From the IMG/VR virus record IMGVR_UViG_3300031951_000280, positions 1 through 47,658 of that record: a DNA stretch of 47,658 nt, one strand, 5' to 3'. A model generated the notes under the pieces. That model was given only the letters and a program-made list of their open reading frames with translations. It did not search any database and was not told where the DNA came from. The stretch's first letter is position 1. Every line of letters begins with the position of its first letter. A program made the position numbers and the translations under genes. This DNA comes from a virus. This document shows, piece after piece, positions 31,704 to 39,047 of the stretch.

Positions 31704-31767
31704 CGAAAAAGCCCCGGGCTGATTCAGGGCTAGTTCGGTTCACATACGATGGCCGTATATGTAGAGT
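31704..31767 (-). ncRNA. Probable small RNA with own promoter and terminator
   Basis: A consensus promoter (31774-31803) points leftward. About 6 bases after it a roughly 60-base transcript would begin, containing a stem ACATA.ACG/CGTATGT and ending in AGCCC/GGGCT (31710-31731) with TTTTT. No start codon with a sensible ORF lies inside. Promoter, one hairpin and terminator in 100 bases fit a small regulatory RNA. Confidence 0.6.
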
Positions 31768-31773
31768 GGGATA

Positions 31774-31803
31774 CAAATGTAATCAATATTTTTTGAAAGT
31801 CAA
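31774..31803 (-). promoter_or_regulatory. Bacteroidota-type promoter for the small RNA
   Basis: On the minus strand TTG (31803-31801) is followed after exactly 19 bases by TACATTTG (31781-31774), a full match to the host consensus. It is the best leftward promoter near the divide. Confidence 0.82.
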
Positions 31804-32112
31804 GTGTTGCTCGAGAAATTTTTTGGAGTATATTTGGCACTGCTTCCGATTCCAATCGATCCCCCTTGATGGCCAGTCAGGTAGTTAGAGGGGCAGAAGT
31901 CGGGTTCTACCGGTAACGTTTTACCTACATAGTTACTGGAAGTTGTCCCCGATAGGAGCAAAAACGGCAATAGTATAGTAGGGTGGGAGGGAATAAGGCT
32001 ACAGGCTGACAGAAATGCCCCCTCGAAGGCTCAAAACGGCACCTTACAAAATCTGTTGTGAAACCTCAAAAATCCCAAGGGGAGAGGTGTGCCCGAGAAG
32101 GAAAGAACATCG
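31804..32112. other. Non-coding stretch before the late unit
   Basis: No gene is supported here. The sequence between the small RNA promoter and the late promoter box contains no long ORF with plausible codons and no strong hairpin. It probably holds upstream control elements for the first late promoter. Confidence 0.5.
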
Positions 32113-32120
32113 TAGATTTG
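32113..32120 (+). promoter_or_regulatory. Late promoter box, four bases before the start codon
   Basis: TAGATTTG fits TAnnTTTG and is followed by CAAT and the ATG of the tail fibre gene. No TTG is present at the -33 distance, so a phage-modified or activator-assisted polymerase may be needed. The same four-base spacing recurs at 41076 and 43838. Confidence 0.6.
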
Positions 32121-32124
32121 CAAT

Positions 32125-33747
32125 ATGGCAAAATCGCTGAGCCTGAAAGATCTGATCGATCTGGATAAGTCGAACTTTAATGTCGATCGTCCGGATAACA
32201 TTCGGCACAATCAAATACTTACGGCTTACTCGAAGACATCACGTCCAAAAACGTTTGTGTTCAAGTACTTGACTGATTTGTTGGTTGCCGGTAGTAATGT
32301 AACTCTTGTTCAGAATTCGGATGGGACCCTGACAATAAACTCTTCAGGAGGCGGCGGAACGATCGGATTGAGTCTTCCACCGGCTTTTACAGTTGTGGGC
32401 AGTCCGGTTGTAGGATCAGGGACTTTTACGGTTACCGGAGCCGGCACTAGTGCACAATACATTGATGGGACTGGTAATCTGCAGACTTTTCCGACGGGTG
32501 GTACGGGTACGGTTACAAGTGTAAACTTGGCAGTACCGTCTATTTTCAGTCTTGCCGGAAATCCAATTAGCACATCAGGGACTATTACAATTGGGCTCAA
32601 TACACAGGCAGCCAATCTTGTGTTTGCAGGGCCTAGCTCAGGTAGTGCAGCAATCCCAACATTTCGAGCGCTGACTCTGGCTGATCTGACTGTGGTTACG
32701 GACCCGGGTGTAATTTCGGTGAGTACAGCGAATGCCCGGGAAGATAATTACACACCAGCTGGTTGGCCAGGAACTACGACTATTACAAAAGTCATACGGA
32801 TTACTCCGACCAATGCCAATAACATTGTGTCGATCGGGGGATTGACAAATGGGGTTGCCGGCCAAATGGTTACAATTGTCAATGCGGCAACTGATCAGCT
32901 GCTGATTATTGATCACGACTCTCCAACGAGTACTGCAGCTAACAGGTTCAGGCTACAACATCAAACTTCTTACTTCTTACTTCCTGGCCGGGACATCACG
33001 TTTTTGTACAACGGCACCAGGTGGAGTCAAATGTCTTATGGTAATTGGGGAGGTTTGGATGTGGTGGATCACTTTACTTCAGGTCCTCAGAACAGGGTAA
33101 GCCCTACTGTTGTATTCAGTACTACCTACATGTCTTGGATATCTTCCGGAGCTGCTTCCGGAATACAGAGTAGCGGTAACCTTGGAAACTTTGATCTGGG
33201 TGGTGTGCAGTTAAGCACCGGTTCAACTGTAACTGGTAATACAGTAGGGGGAATGGCAATCAGACATGGAAGTGGTAACAATGCTTTAAACTTGAATGGT
33301 CAATTCCCGATGGTTATGCTGGCCATTGTAGATGCCACCCCAACTCCAACTGCTTTGCAAGATGTAGTTTGTGGGGTAGGCCTTGAGAGTAACTCTGGAA
33401 GTTGGGTAGGGAATGGTTACATATGGAAAACTCCAGCATTTGCTACGTTTGCAAACGTGTGGGAAATTGACGTCATTAATACCGGTGGAGGATTGGCTGT
33501 AAACGTGGTAACTGCAGTAGCGACTACTACAAAACAGTATCTAGGGATCTGGAACCATGGCAATAATGGAAACGTGACGTTTTTCAGTTCTACTAACGGA
33601 ATTACATACTCTGCAGTTTACAGGTTTACAAGAGTATCAAACAACTTTGCCGGCTATCCTAAAATAAGGATAAGTAGTCTAGTTGGAACGACTCCAAAAA
33701 ACTGGACAGCTCACATGCTCGGAGTGTCACTAAATCAGAAGCGATGA
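32125..33747 (+). CDS. Tail fibre / receptor-binding protein candidate
   Basis: The 540-residue protein is rich in Gly, Thr, Ser and Asn and has many short beta-strand repeats (GTVTSVNL, SGTITIGL, PTFRALTLADL) typical of trimeric phage fibres. The N-terminal 60 residues are different and probably attach to the virion. The C-terminal third likely folds as a globular receptor-binding head. It is the first rightward late gene and overlaps the next gene by four bases. Confidence 0.82.
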   Translation: MAKSLSLKDLIDLDKSNFNVDRPDNIRHNQILTAYSKTSRPKTFVFKYLTDLLVAGSNVTLVQNSDGTLTINSSGGGGTIGLSLPPAFTVVGSPVVGSGTFTVTGAGTSAQYIDGTGNLQTFPTGGTGTVTSVNLAVPSIFSLAGNPISTSGTITIGLNTQAANLVFAGPSSGSAAIPTFRALTLADLTVVTDPGVISVSTANAREDNYTPAGWPGTTTITKVIRITPTNANNIVSIGGLTNGVAGQMVTIVNAATDQLLIIDHDSPTSTAANRFRLQHQTSYFLLPGRDITFLYNGTRWSQMSYGNWGGLDVVDHFTSGPQNRVSPTVVFSTTYMSWISSGAASGIQSSGNLGNFDLGGVQLSTGSTVTGNTVGGMAIRHGSGNNALNLNGQFPMVMLAIVDATPTPTALQDVVCGVGLESNSGSWVGNGYIWKTPAFATFANVWEIDVINTGGGLAVNVVTAVATTTKQYLGIWNHGNNGNVTFFSSTNGITYSAVYRFTRVSNNFAGYPKIRISSLVGTTPKNWTAHMLGVSLNQKR

Positions 33748-34031
33748 TCTACTACCAATTCAGAATAGCGTACACAAATCCATCTGGAATGCTGGCCAGA
33801 GTAACTCTTACCAGACAGGCCGAAAATGCTGATTTTACAGCCAGCGTCGAAGAAAGTAGGATTATAGCAAAGCAGCAAATAGTTATAAACGACGGAATCC
33901 TCCCTCCTGCTGCTGCCCGGGTCGAAACCACTACAACTCTTACGCTATCTCAGTATAACGCGATCATCAGAGGTCCTAACGAATTTGAGGTGGATTCAGA
34001 AATTCCGGTAGAAGAACCACCGATTGAATAA
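33744..34031 (+). CDS. Small protein coupled to the tail fibre gene
   Basis: The 95-residue product (MIYYQFRIAYTNPSGMLARV...) has an acidic proline-rich tail. It begins in an ATGA overlap with the fibre gene. It may be a fibre-associated or chaperone protein; no family was recognised. Confidence 0.72.
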   Translation: MIYYQFRIAYTNPSGMLARVTLTRQAENADFTASVEESRIIAKQQIVINDGILPPAAARVETTTTLTLSQYNAIIRGPNEFEVDSEIPVEEPPIE

Positions 34032-34051
34032 AATTGGCTACTTTAGCTGAA

Positions 34052-34062
34052 AACTATAACCC
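34052..34062 (+). promoter_or_regulatory. Shared 11-base element directly before the ATG
   Basis: AACTATAACCC abuts the ATG of the 356-residue gene. The same 11 bases occur at 45045-45055, 18 bases before the major capsid gene. It may be a late promoter box or translation enhancer for abundant proteins. Confidence 0.45.
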
Positions 34063-35133
34063 ATGACCCAAGTAGAAATCGAAAAAATCAAAAGCCTGTC
34101 AGGCCTTGAAACAGATGTTATCACTAAACTAGCCAATGTAGTAGTGCAGGAAATGCGCGTAAACTCGTTCGGTCTGCAGCCAGTGAGCAAACGCAATCAA
34201 ACCACTGGTCAGCTCGAGTTGCAGTACTACCGTGTGGTACGACAAAGCAAATATCAGCGTGCCGGAGATTATGCATTGAATTTCGTAGAAACCTATCAGC
34301 ACGAACGCAACTACGCCTACGTTGGAGAAAACCTGGAAACCGGAAAACTCGAATGGGTAAATCCGGAAGTGTCGTTTGCAATGACTACAAATGGCACTAC
34401 AAAAATCCACACTACTCCGGAAGGACGCATGTACGTATATTTCAGTCCGCAGCTGAGCAAATGGGTGTTCGAAATGCAAAGTCGTCCAGACAGCTACACG
34501 TTTCTCGTTCGTGAAGCCAACCCAAACTTTGACCCGACACGGCCGGTAAGCGCTTCAAACTCACGACAGATTACTGTCCGAAGAGAGTTCGCAGTTGAAG
34601 AGCTGGCAGCCATGGCCAAAGTCAGTGTCGAGACAATTTATCAGTGGGACACTGATTACTACTACGGTGTAGAGCGTGATCCGGAAACACACATCACAAG
34701 TATATTTCTCGAAATCTTCAATTCCGGAGATTCCCTCAACGTGTACGCCGGGCAGGTTTACATCAATGGAAAACCGTTCTCGGGAACAGGTTACGGAAAC
34801 TACGTCACTGCTGTGGGGAAAACTGGAAGTGATTATGTGGCACGTTGGAAGATGTACAACGATTGCACCAAAGAAACAGCAGTAAACGGAGGATCTGAAG
34901 CCGGAAATTATGGGCTTTGCGAACTCGTAGGGCCAATGCAGTCTGGTGATGAACAAAATCCACGGGTATTTGTTCCGCAGTACGACAGAGAATTCGCAAT
35001 TCTCGAATTGCAAATTGAAGAGCTGCCGGCACAGGGTAAAAACCTGATTTACCATGCCTACTTTGACATGAAGACCCGAACACTTTTGTTCGAGCCTGCT
35101 ATGCGGACTCCGGACAATGTAGTATTTTTGTAA
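34063..35133 (+). CDS. Probable structural protein, function unassigned
   Basis: The 356-residue protein (MTQVEIEKIKSLSGLETDVI...) has regular, GC-richer codon use like the capsid gene, which suggests high expression. It is beta-rich after a helical start. Leader similarity to the major capsid gene supports a virion role. It ends with a terminator (35176-35203). It may be a head decoration or tail protein. Confidence 0.75.
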   Translation: MTQVEIEKIKSLSGLETDVITKLANVVVQEMRVNSFGLQPVSKRNQTTGQLELQYYRVVRQSKYQRAGDYALNFVETYQHERNYAYVGENLETGKLEWVNPEVSFAMTTNGTTKIHTTPEGRMYVYFSPQLSKWVFEMQSRPDSYTFLVREANPNFDPTRPVSASNSRQITVRREFAVEELAAMAKVSVETIYQWDTDYYYGVERDPETHITSIFLEIFNSGDSLNVYAGQVYINGKPFSGTGYGNYVTAVGKTGSDYVARWKMYNDCTKETAVNGGSEAGNYGLCELVGPMQSGDEQNPRVFVPQYDREFAILELQIEELPAQGKNLIYHAYFDMKTRTLLFEPAMRTPDNVVFL

Positions 35134-35175
35134 CTGACTACTCATTCGAGTAGAATTTGGTTAAGGTTTAGTGAG

Positions 35176-35203
35176 GGGCCTCTTGCATACGAGCAGGAGG
35201 CCC
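35176..35203 (+). terminator. Terminator overlapping the next promoter
   Basis: GGGCCTC/GAGGCCC is a seven-base stem with a 14-base loop, followed by TTATATTTG. It ends the transcript of the 356-residue gene and lies within the promoter at 35183-35212. Confidence 0.85.
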
Positions 35204-35212
35204 TTATATTTG
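35183..35212 (+). promoter_or_regulatory. Bacteroidota-type promoter for the lysis genes
   Basis: TTG (35183-35185) is followed after 19 bases by TATATTTG (35205-35212), a full consensus match. It is immediately followed by GTACCAAACTCACTA, a 15-base sequence repeated at 41060-41074 before the portal gene. Confidence 0.85.
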
Positions 35213-35225
35213 TACCAAACTCACT

Positions 35226-35630
35226 ATGATGAAAATCAAATCCTTTTTCAAAAATCTAGCTTGGGCCGTGCTTCGCTGGCTGCAATTATGGGACGCTATC
35301 TGGACACTTCCCCTCATGATTGCCGCGATCGTGTGGATCAGCCGTTGGCTTGTAGAACAATACGGACCTGCAGTCGGGGTGTTTCCTCCAGGACTTCTCA
35401 ATGCCGGCCTTCTTGCTGCTTTTTACCTTTTGACTGGTACCACAGTAGTGAACATCATCATCTTTTTTGGACACCGCGGGTGGTTCAAAATTTACTACTC
35501 CCGTAAACTGAAAGATACTCGTAAGTACCTTCTTACACACTTACCACCATGGCTACAACTTCTATTCGTTCCATTGTATGGAGCCTTTTTGCTTGTGCTG
35601 TTCTGCTGCTTGGTTGCGGCCCTGATCTGA
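35226..35630 (+). CDS. Holin candidate (membrane protein, three transmembrane segments)
   Basis: The 134-residue product has hydrophobic segments near residues 27-44 (IWTLPLMIAAIVWISRWL), 56-80 and 113-133, with a basic loop between the second and third. Location directly before the endolysin gene, which it overlaps by 82 bases, supports a holin that would open the inner membrane. The overlap in another frame is compact packing. Confidence 0.72.
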   Translation: MMKIKSFFKNLAWAVLRWLQLWDAIWTLPLMIAAIVWISRWLVEQYGPAVGVFPPGLLNAGLLAAFYLLTGTTVVNIIIFFGHRGWFKIYYSRKLKDTRKYLLTHLPPWLQLLFVPLYGAFLLVLFCCLVAALI

Positions 35631-36196
35631 CGAGCATTGCTCCGACTGGAAAAACTCCGATATCTGAGCTTACAGCTGAGCCTCAGCCAATTGTAGTAGA
35701 AAAACCGGTCCAAAAACCAGTACAGAAGCCGGTAAATCGACGGGATCTGCTCCAAAAAATCTACACCTCTCAAATAGGTGTACGAGAAGCTACCGGGAAA
35801 AATGACGGCCCGGAAGTAGAAATGTACCTCAGAGCTACCAATCTTGGAAAAGGAAATCCGTGGTGCGCTGCCTATGTAAGATGGTGTCTGGATTCAGCCG
35901 GCGTAGAAAGTCGGGTTACAGCTTGGTCCCCGACTGCTTTTAACCGGCGCAATCCGGTATACGTCGATCGACAATGGATTCGAGAGGGGCGCCACGGAGA
36001 TGTTTTTACCCTATACTACCCAAAGCTTGAGCGGATAGGTCATACAGGTTTTGTAGACAAAATCTACAACGATGGCACTATGATGCAAGCTGTAGAAGGA
36101 AACACCGATGGAAAAAGCCGAGACGGTGACGGAGTTTACCTTACCTTTCGGCCGGTCAAAACCATTCACAACATAAGCTCCTGGATCTATGACTAA
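35549..36196 (+). CDS. Lipoprotein endolysin with CHAP / NlpC-P60-like domain
   Basis: The 215-residue protein starts with a signal peptide and lipobox ending LLLGC (Cys23). A proline- and valine-rich linker of repeated KPVQKP follows. The catalytic domain shows GNPWCAAYVRWCLDSAG (Cys106), RIGHTGFVD (His165) and VEGNT (near 183), the cysteine-histidine layout of CHAP-type peptidoglycan amidases/endopeptidases. A lipid-anchored endolysin is unusual compared with secreted or cytosolic ones. It would cut the cell wall at lysis. Confidence 0.85.
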   Translation: MATTSIRSIVWSLFACAVLLLGCGPDLTSIAPTGKTPISELTAEPQPIVVEKPVQKPVQKPVNRRDLLQKIYTSQIGVREATGKNDGPEVEMYLRATNLGKGNPWCAAYVRWCLDSAGVESRVTAWSPTAFNRRNPVYVDRQWIREGRHGDVFTLYYPKLERIGHTGFVDKIYNDGTMMQAVEGNTDGKSRDGDGVYLTFRPVKTIHNISSWIYD

Positions 36197-36551
36197 GAAC
36201 TGCATTATAGCTGTATTCTCAATCTTTCTACTAATGGGAGGAATTGCTATTTATCAAATCAGACAGCGCCACAAGGTCCAAAAAGTTCTAGAAACCTACC
36301 AGTCATACCCAACAGAATTGCTGCAGGAGTACGATCGAATTCAGGCAGAAAGAGATTCTCTCAAAAAAGAAGAGGAAAAGCTTATGCTTCAGATATCAAA
36401 ACTTGAAGAAGATATTGAGCTTTCTGACAAGAATATCAACAAACTTAAACGTAAACTCGATGAAGAACTTCGCCGCGCTGCTGGTATGTCTCCTGATGAG
36501 CGTCTCAGGGATGTCGCAGAAAGACTTTCCACGGTACCTAAAACTCCCTGA
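36189..36551 (+). CDS. Inner-membrane spanin candidate (Rz-like)
   Basis: The 120-residue product has one N-terminal transmembrane segment (IIAVFSIFLLMGGIAIYQI) and a long coiled coil (residues 45-100, with KKEEEKLMLQISKLEEDIEL). This is the topology of i-spanins. It overlaps the endolysin gene by 8 bases and contains the start of the next gene inside it. Confidence 0.72.
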   Translation: MTKNCIIAVFSIFLLMGGIAIYQIRQRHKVQKVLETYQSYPTELLQEYDRIQAERDSLKKEEEKLMLQISKLEEDIELSDKNINKLKRKLDEELRRAAGMSPDERLRDVAERLSTVPKTP

Positions 36552-36933
36552 CGGGACTACCGTAGTAGCATTCGACATGGAACAGCTGGAAGCTATCCAG
36601 CGAGTTCTCATTCTTTGGGATAACCTAGAGTTCAAGAACTACGAGCTTGAAAAAAAAGTGGCCAAGCAGGACACCTTAATTGCTGCTAAGGACAAGTTGA
36701 TCGATCGAAAAAATATTGACATTGCCAAGCTCGAGTATCAAGAACGAATCTCCAGCGGGCTGTATGAACAGTTCAAAGCACTGTATGAAGAACAAAAAGC
36801 AGAGACACAGAAATGGTCGGTAAAGTATAATAAAGAAGTAACGAAAAAGAAGTGGTGGCGCAGAGTAGCGATAATTGAAGCTGGAATAATCGGTATCGAA
36901 ACTGTAGTAATTACCTTACTTCTAAAGAGTTAG
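36460..36933 (+). CDS. Secreted coiled-coil protein nested with the spanin candidate
   Basis: The 157-residue form starts MKNFAALLVCLLMSVSGMSQ, a signal peptide, at an ATG inside the i-spanin gene (92-base overlap). An upstream start at 36403 lacks a signal peptide and is rejected. A coiled coil covers residues 40-125, and the C-terminus has a hydrophobic segment (IIEAGIIGIETVVITLLL). Nested position suggests an o-spanin partner, but a C-terminal membrane anchor and lack of lipobox differ from Rz1. Confidence 0.7.
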   Translation: MKNFAALLVCLLMSVSGMSQKDFPRYLKLPDGTTVVAFDMEQLEAIQRVLILWDNLEFKNYELEKKVAKQDTLIAAKDKLIDRKNIDIAKLEYQERISSGLYEQFKALYEEQKAETQKWSVKYNKEVTKKKWWRRVAIIEAGIIGIETVVITLLLKS

Positions 36934-36951
36934 AAAAATCTACTATTTCTC

Positions 36952-36981
36952 TTGACTTTATAAAAAGTCTTCTTACATTTG
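36952..36981 (+). promoter_or_regulatory. Bacteroidota-type promoter for the co-chaperonin gene
   Basis: TTG (36952-36954), 19 bases, then TACATTTG (36974-36981) match the host consensus fully. The ATG of the GroES-like gene follows at 37000. Confidence 0.88.
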
Positions 36982-36999
36982 ACATGCAAAACCATACAC

Positions 37000-37335
37000 A
37001 TGTCAAACGAAAAAGAACACGTTGGAGTTCAAGCTTCAGAATTCCCAGAATCTTATCTGACCACAATTGGATACATTCCTGATCCATATCATGTGGTTGT
37101 AGAGCACCCTGAAGAAAAAAAGACTGCTGCCGGCCTTGTAATTCCGGAGCACATCGTAGCACGACAGAGCAACGATTTGAAAGTAATGGCAGTTGGCCAG
37201 GATTCATATCCTCTTTACAAGCCTGGCGACACCGTAAAGGTGCATCCAAATGCAGAAGCGACAGTCATTATTATCGGAGAGCGAAAGTATGCCCAAATTC
37301 AGCGCTCTTACATTCTCGGTAAATACACAAGCTGA
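37000..37335 (+). CDS. GroES-like co-chaperonin
   Basis: The 111-residue protein matches the Cpn10 fold. YHVVVEHPEEKKTAAGLVIP near residue 26 includes the mobile loop (TAAGLVIP for TxGGIVLP), VMAVGQDSY with YKPGDTVKV near 70 follows, and VIIIGERKYAQI with YILGK ends the barrel. It likely works with host GroEL to fold capsid proteins, as T4 gp31 does. It has its own promoter. Confidence 0.88.
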   Translation: MSNEKEHVGVQASEFPESYLTTIGYIPDPYHVVVEHPEEKKTAAGLVIPEHIVARQSNDLKVMAVGQDSYPLYKPGDTVKVHPNAEATVIIIGERKYAQIQRSYILGKYTS

Positions 37336-37337
37336 TT

Positions 37338-37592
37338 ATGGATCCAATGACGATTCCGGGCACGGTTACTATTACCGTGCACGATTTTGACGCTTTACGA
37401 AAAACTGCAGTCGAAAAAGAGCTTAAAGAACAACGGCTGACTAAAAGCATCCAAGAAGTGGAAGTCTTCCTACGCTATATCAGCAATACAGTTGACATGC
37501 AGCGACACATCGAAATGTTCAACAATCAGTCCCAGTTCATCAAAATGGAGCTGGACAAAGAGAAAGGACTTCGTCTAATTCCTGCCAAATGA
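37338..37592 (+). CDS. Small protein of unknown function
   Basis: The 84-residue product (MDPMTIPGTVTITVHDFDAL...) has a short beta start, a coiled-coil-like middle and a lysine-rich end. It begins 2 bases after the co-chaperonin stop and overlaps the next gene by 4 bases. Confidence 0.7.
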   Translation: MDPMTIPGTVTITVHDFDALRKTAVEKELKEQRLTKSIQEVEVFLRYISNTVDMQRHIEMFNNQSQFIKMELDKEKGLRLIPAK

Positions 37593-37927
37593 GTGCAACA
37601 ATAACGGTCCGGGCGACGACCACATACAAGTACATCAAATTCTTCAACAGCTTTTTTGAGCTGACTGACATGGAAATTCGTGTGCTTGCCAAGCTCTACG
37701 ATCTCCGAGAAACCGTAAATTTGTGTTCCGCCACGAACAAACGGAGAGTTGCAGAAGCTTTGAAAATCAAAGATTTCAATACTCTTAACAATTACGTACG
37801 GATACTCAAACAGAAAAAAGCCATCTACAAAACAAAGGATGGCTATGAAATAACTGATCTGCTGAGACCTAAAAAAACGTTGGTCCGAATTGAAATTACA
37901 ACTCCCGAGAATGCTCCTGCTTCGTGA
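37589..37927 (+). CDS. Winged-helix DNA-binding protein
   Basis: The 112-residue protein has a clear winged-helix pattern: LTDMEIRVLAKLYDLRETVN, then NKRRVAEALKIKDFNTLNNY (recognition helix), then VRILKQKKAIYKTKDGYEI (wing). It probably regulates late transcription or helps DNA packaging, because it precedes the terminase genes. The last codons overlap the next small ORF. Confidence 0.8.
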   Translation: MSATITVRATTTYKYIKFFNSFFELTDMEIRVLAKLYDLRETVNLCSATNKRRVAEALKIKDFNTLNNYVRILKQKKAIYKTKDGYEITDLLRPKKTLVRIEITTPENAPAS

Positions 37928-38039
37928 AAATGCCGTATGCACAGTGCACCAATTGCAAAATGCGCTACTTGTAATACAACAAGACGGTTACGGTAGTGTA
38001 GAACAAATTGACTTACTTGAATTCTTGCCAAATGAATGA
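37911..38039 (+). CDS. Very small ORF bridging two genes
   Basis: A 42-residue reading frame (MLLLRENAVCTVHQLQNALL...) overlaps the winged-helix gene by 17 bases and the next gene by 8 bases. Continuity of overlaps suggests translation. The product looks amphipathic. Confidence 0.5.
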   Translation: MLLLRENAVCTVHQLQNALLVIQQDGYGSVEQIDLLEFLPNE

Positions 38040-38334
38040 CGAAACTCCAAAACTTCCTTCTTTTGCAACCATGGTCAAAAACTTCGTGAAGTCTTCTGTG
38101 GAATACATCGCAGAAGGCATGCCTGCGGTAAGCCCGGAAGTTTATAAAACCAGAATGGAAGCATGCCAAAAATGTGAACTTCGAATTGCAAAAGACGATC
38201 GATGCTCACTGTGTGGCTGCTATGTGTTTCATAAAGGACAATGGGCAACAGCAGATTGTCCTGACAATCCCTCAAGATGGAAAGTAGCAGAACTTGAACT
38301 CAAGAAAAAGTCCGACAATGTCACTGACCTCTGA
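38032..38334 (+). CDS. Zinc-ribbon protein of the packaging region
   Basis: The 100-residue form starts MNDETPKLPSFATMVKNFVK. It has CQKC near residue 45, then CSLCGC near 58 and DCPDNPSRW near 75, a zinc-binding layout common in small Bacteroidota phage proteins encoded beside terminase. It probably binds DNA or protein during packaging. Confidence 0.78.
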   Translation: MNDETPKLPSFATMVKNFVKSSVEYIAEGMPAVSPEVYKTRMEACQKCELRIAKDDRCSLCGCYVFHKGQWATADCPDNPSRWKVAELELKKKSDNVTDL

Positions 38335-38575
38335 TCAGAAAGCGCTGATTCAAAGAATTGCGACAAAATACAATCTCCCATTGAGAAAAATTGAGGAAAT
38401 TGTAATGTCGCAATTCAAATTTTCGGCCGAAAAAATTGCCAGTGGCGAGTTTAAGGCTATTCGATTGGCATATCTCGGAAAATTTTCGGCAAACCCAAAA
38501 CGATTGGAGCACCTAAGCGCCAAACGAAAGAAAAAAGAGGAAGAAAATGAAGAATCTGGTAGCTCTGGAGAATGA
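38318..38575 (+). CDS. Small IHF/HU-like protein candidate
   Basis: The 85-residue form (MSLTSDQKALIQRIATKYNL...) has a helical start, a segment EIVMSQFKFSAEKIASGEFK, then IRLAYLGKFSANPKR, and a basic tail. This resembles HU/IHF-domain proteins that crAss-like phages encode just before the terminase. Similarity is by memory of pattern only. Confidence 0.6.
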   Translation: MSLTSDQKALIQRIATKYNLPLRKIEEIVMSQFKFSAEKIASGEFKAIRLAYLGKFSANPKRLEHLSAKRKKKEEENEESGSSGE

Positions 38576-39047
38576 TAATGTAGTAATAAGTCCATATGCA
38601 AAGCTGATCTCAGAGTTTGCTAAGCTTTCTCCGAACGAACTCGGTTTCGTTTACTTTTTCTGCGATTACAGATCCCCGTATTCAGCGTACACAGAAGACG
38701 AGCGATTGAAAATATTACTCGAGGATTTCAAAATTAAGTCCGTTTCAAAGCAGTTGCAGGCTGCAATTGATAAATACAGGCAGCTTTCAGAAACTCACTC
38801 AATCCGACTGTTGGTGGCGGCCCGGGAATCAGTCAATAGATTGGAAGAATACCTTCGAGAAATTGATCTTACGCAGCTCAATGAACGTGGAACTCCTATT
38901 TTTACAGCCCGAGACCTTGTAGCAAACCTCACAAAACTCGGAGAAGTTGTGGAAGGCCTTCAAGCCCTTGAGGAACTTGTTCGAAAAGAAGCTACAATTG
39001 AGGGCCCAAACCGTGGGGGAGTAAAGGTCAATAAATTCAGTGAATGA
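38547..39047 (+). CDS. Packaging-region protein, small-terminase candidate
   Basis: The 166-residue protein (MKNLVALENDNVVISPYAKL...) is highly helical. It is encoded immediately before TerL with a four-base overlap, the usual place of the small terminase subunit. No HTH motif is obvious, so the role rests on position. Confidence 0.6.
   Translation: MKNLVALENDNVVISPYAKLISEFAKLSPNELGFVYFFCDYRSPYSAYTEDERLKILLEDFKIKSVSKQLQAAIDKYRQLSETHSIRLLVAARESVNRLEEYLREIDLTQLNERGTPIFTARDLVANLTKLGEVVEGLQALEELVRKEATIEGPNRGGVKVNKFSE

Noticed and set aside
31547-31888. A 113-codon plus-strand frame in the divide region
   Set aside because: Composition is odd, it spans the small RNA promoter and terminator on the other strand, and no operon partner or signal supports it.
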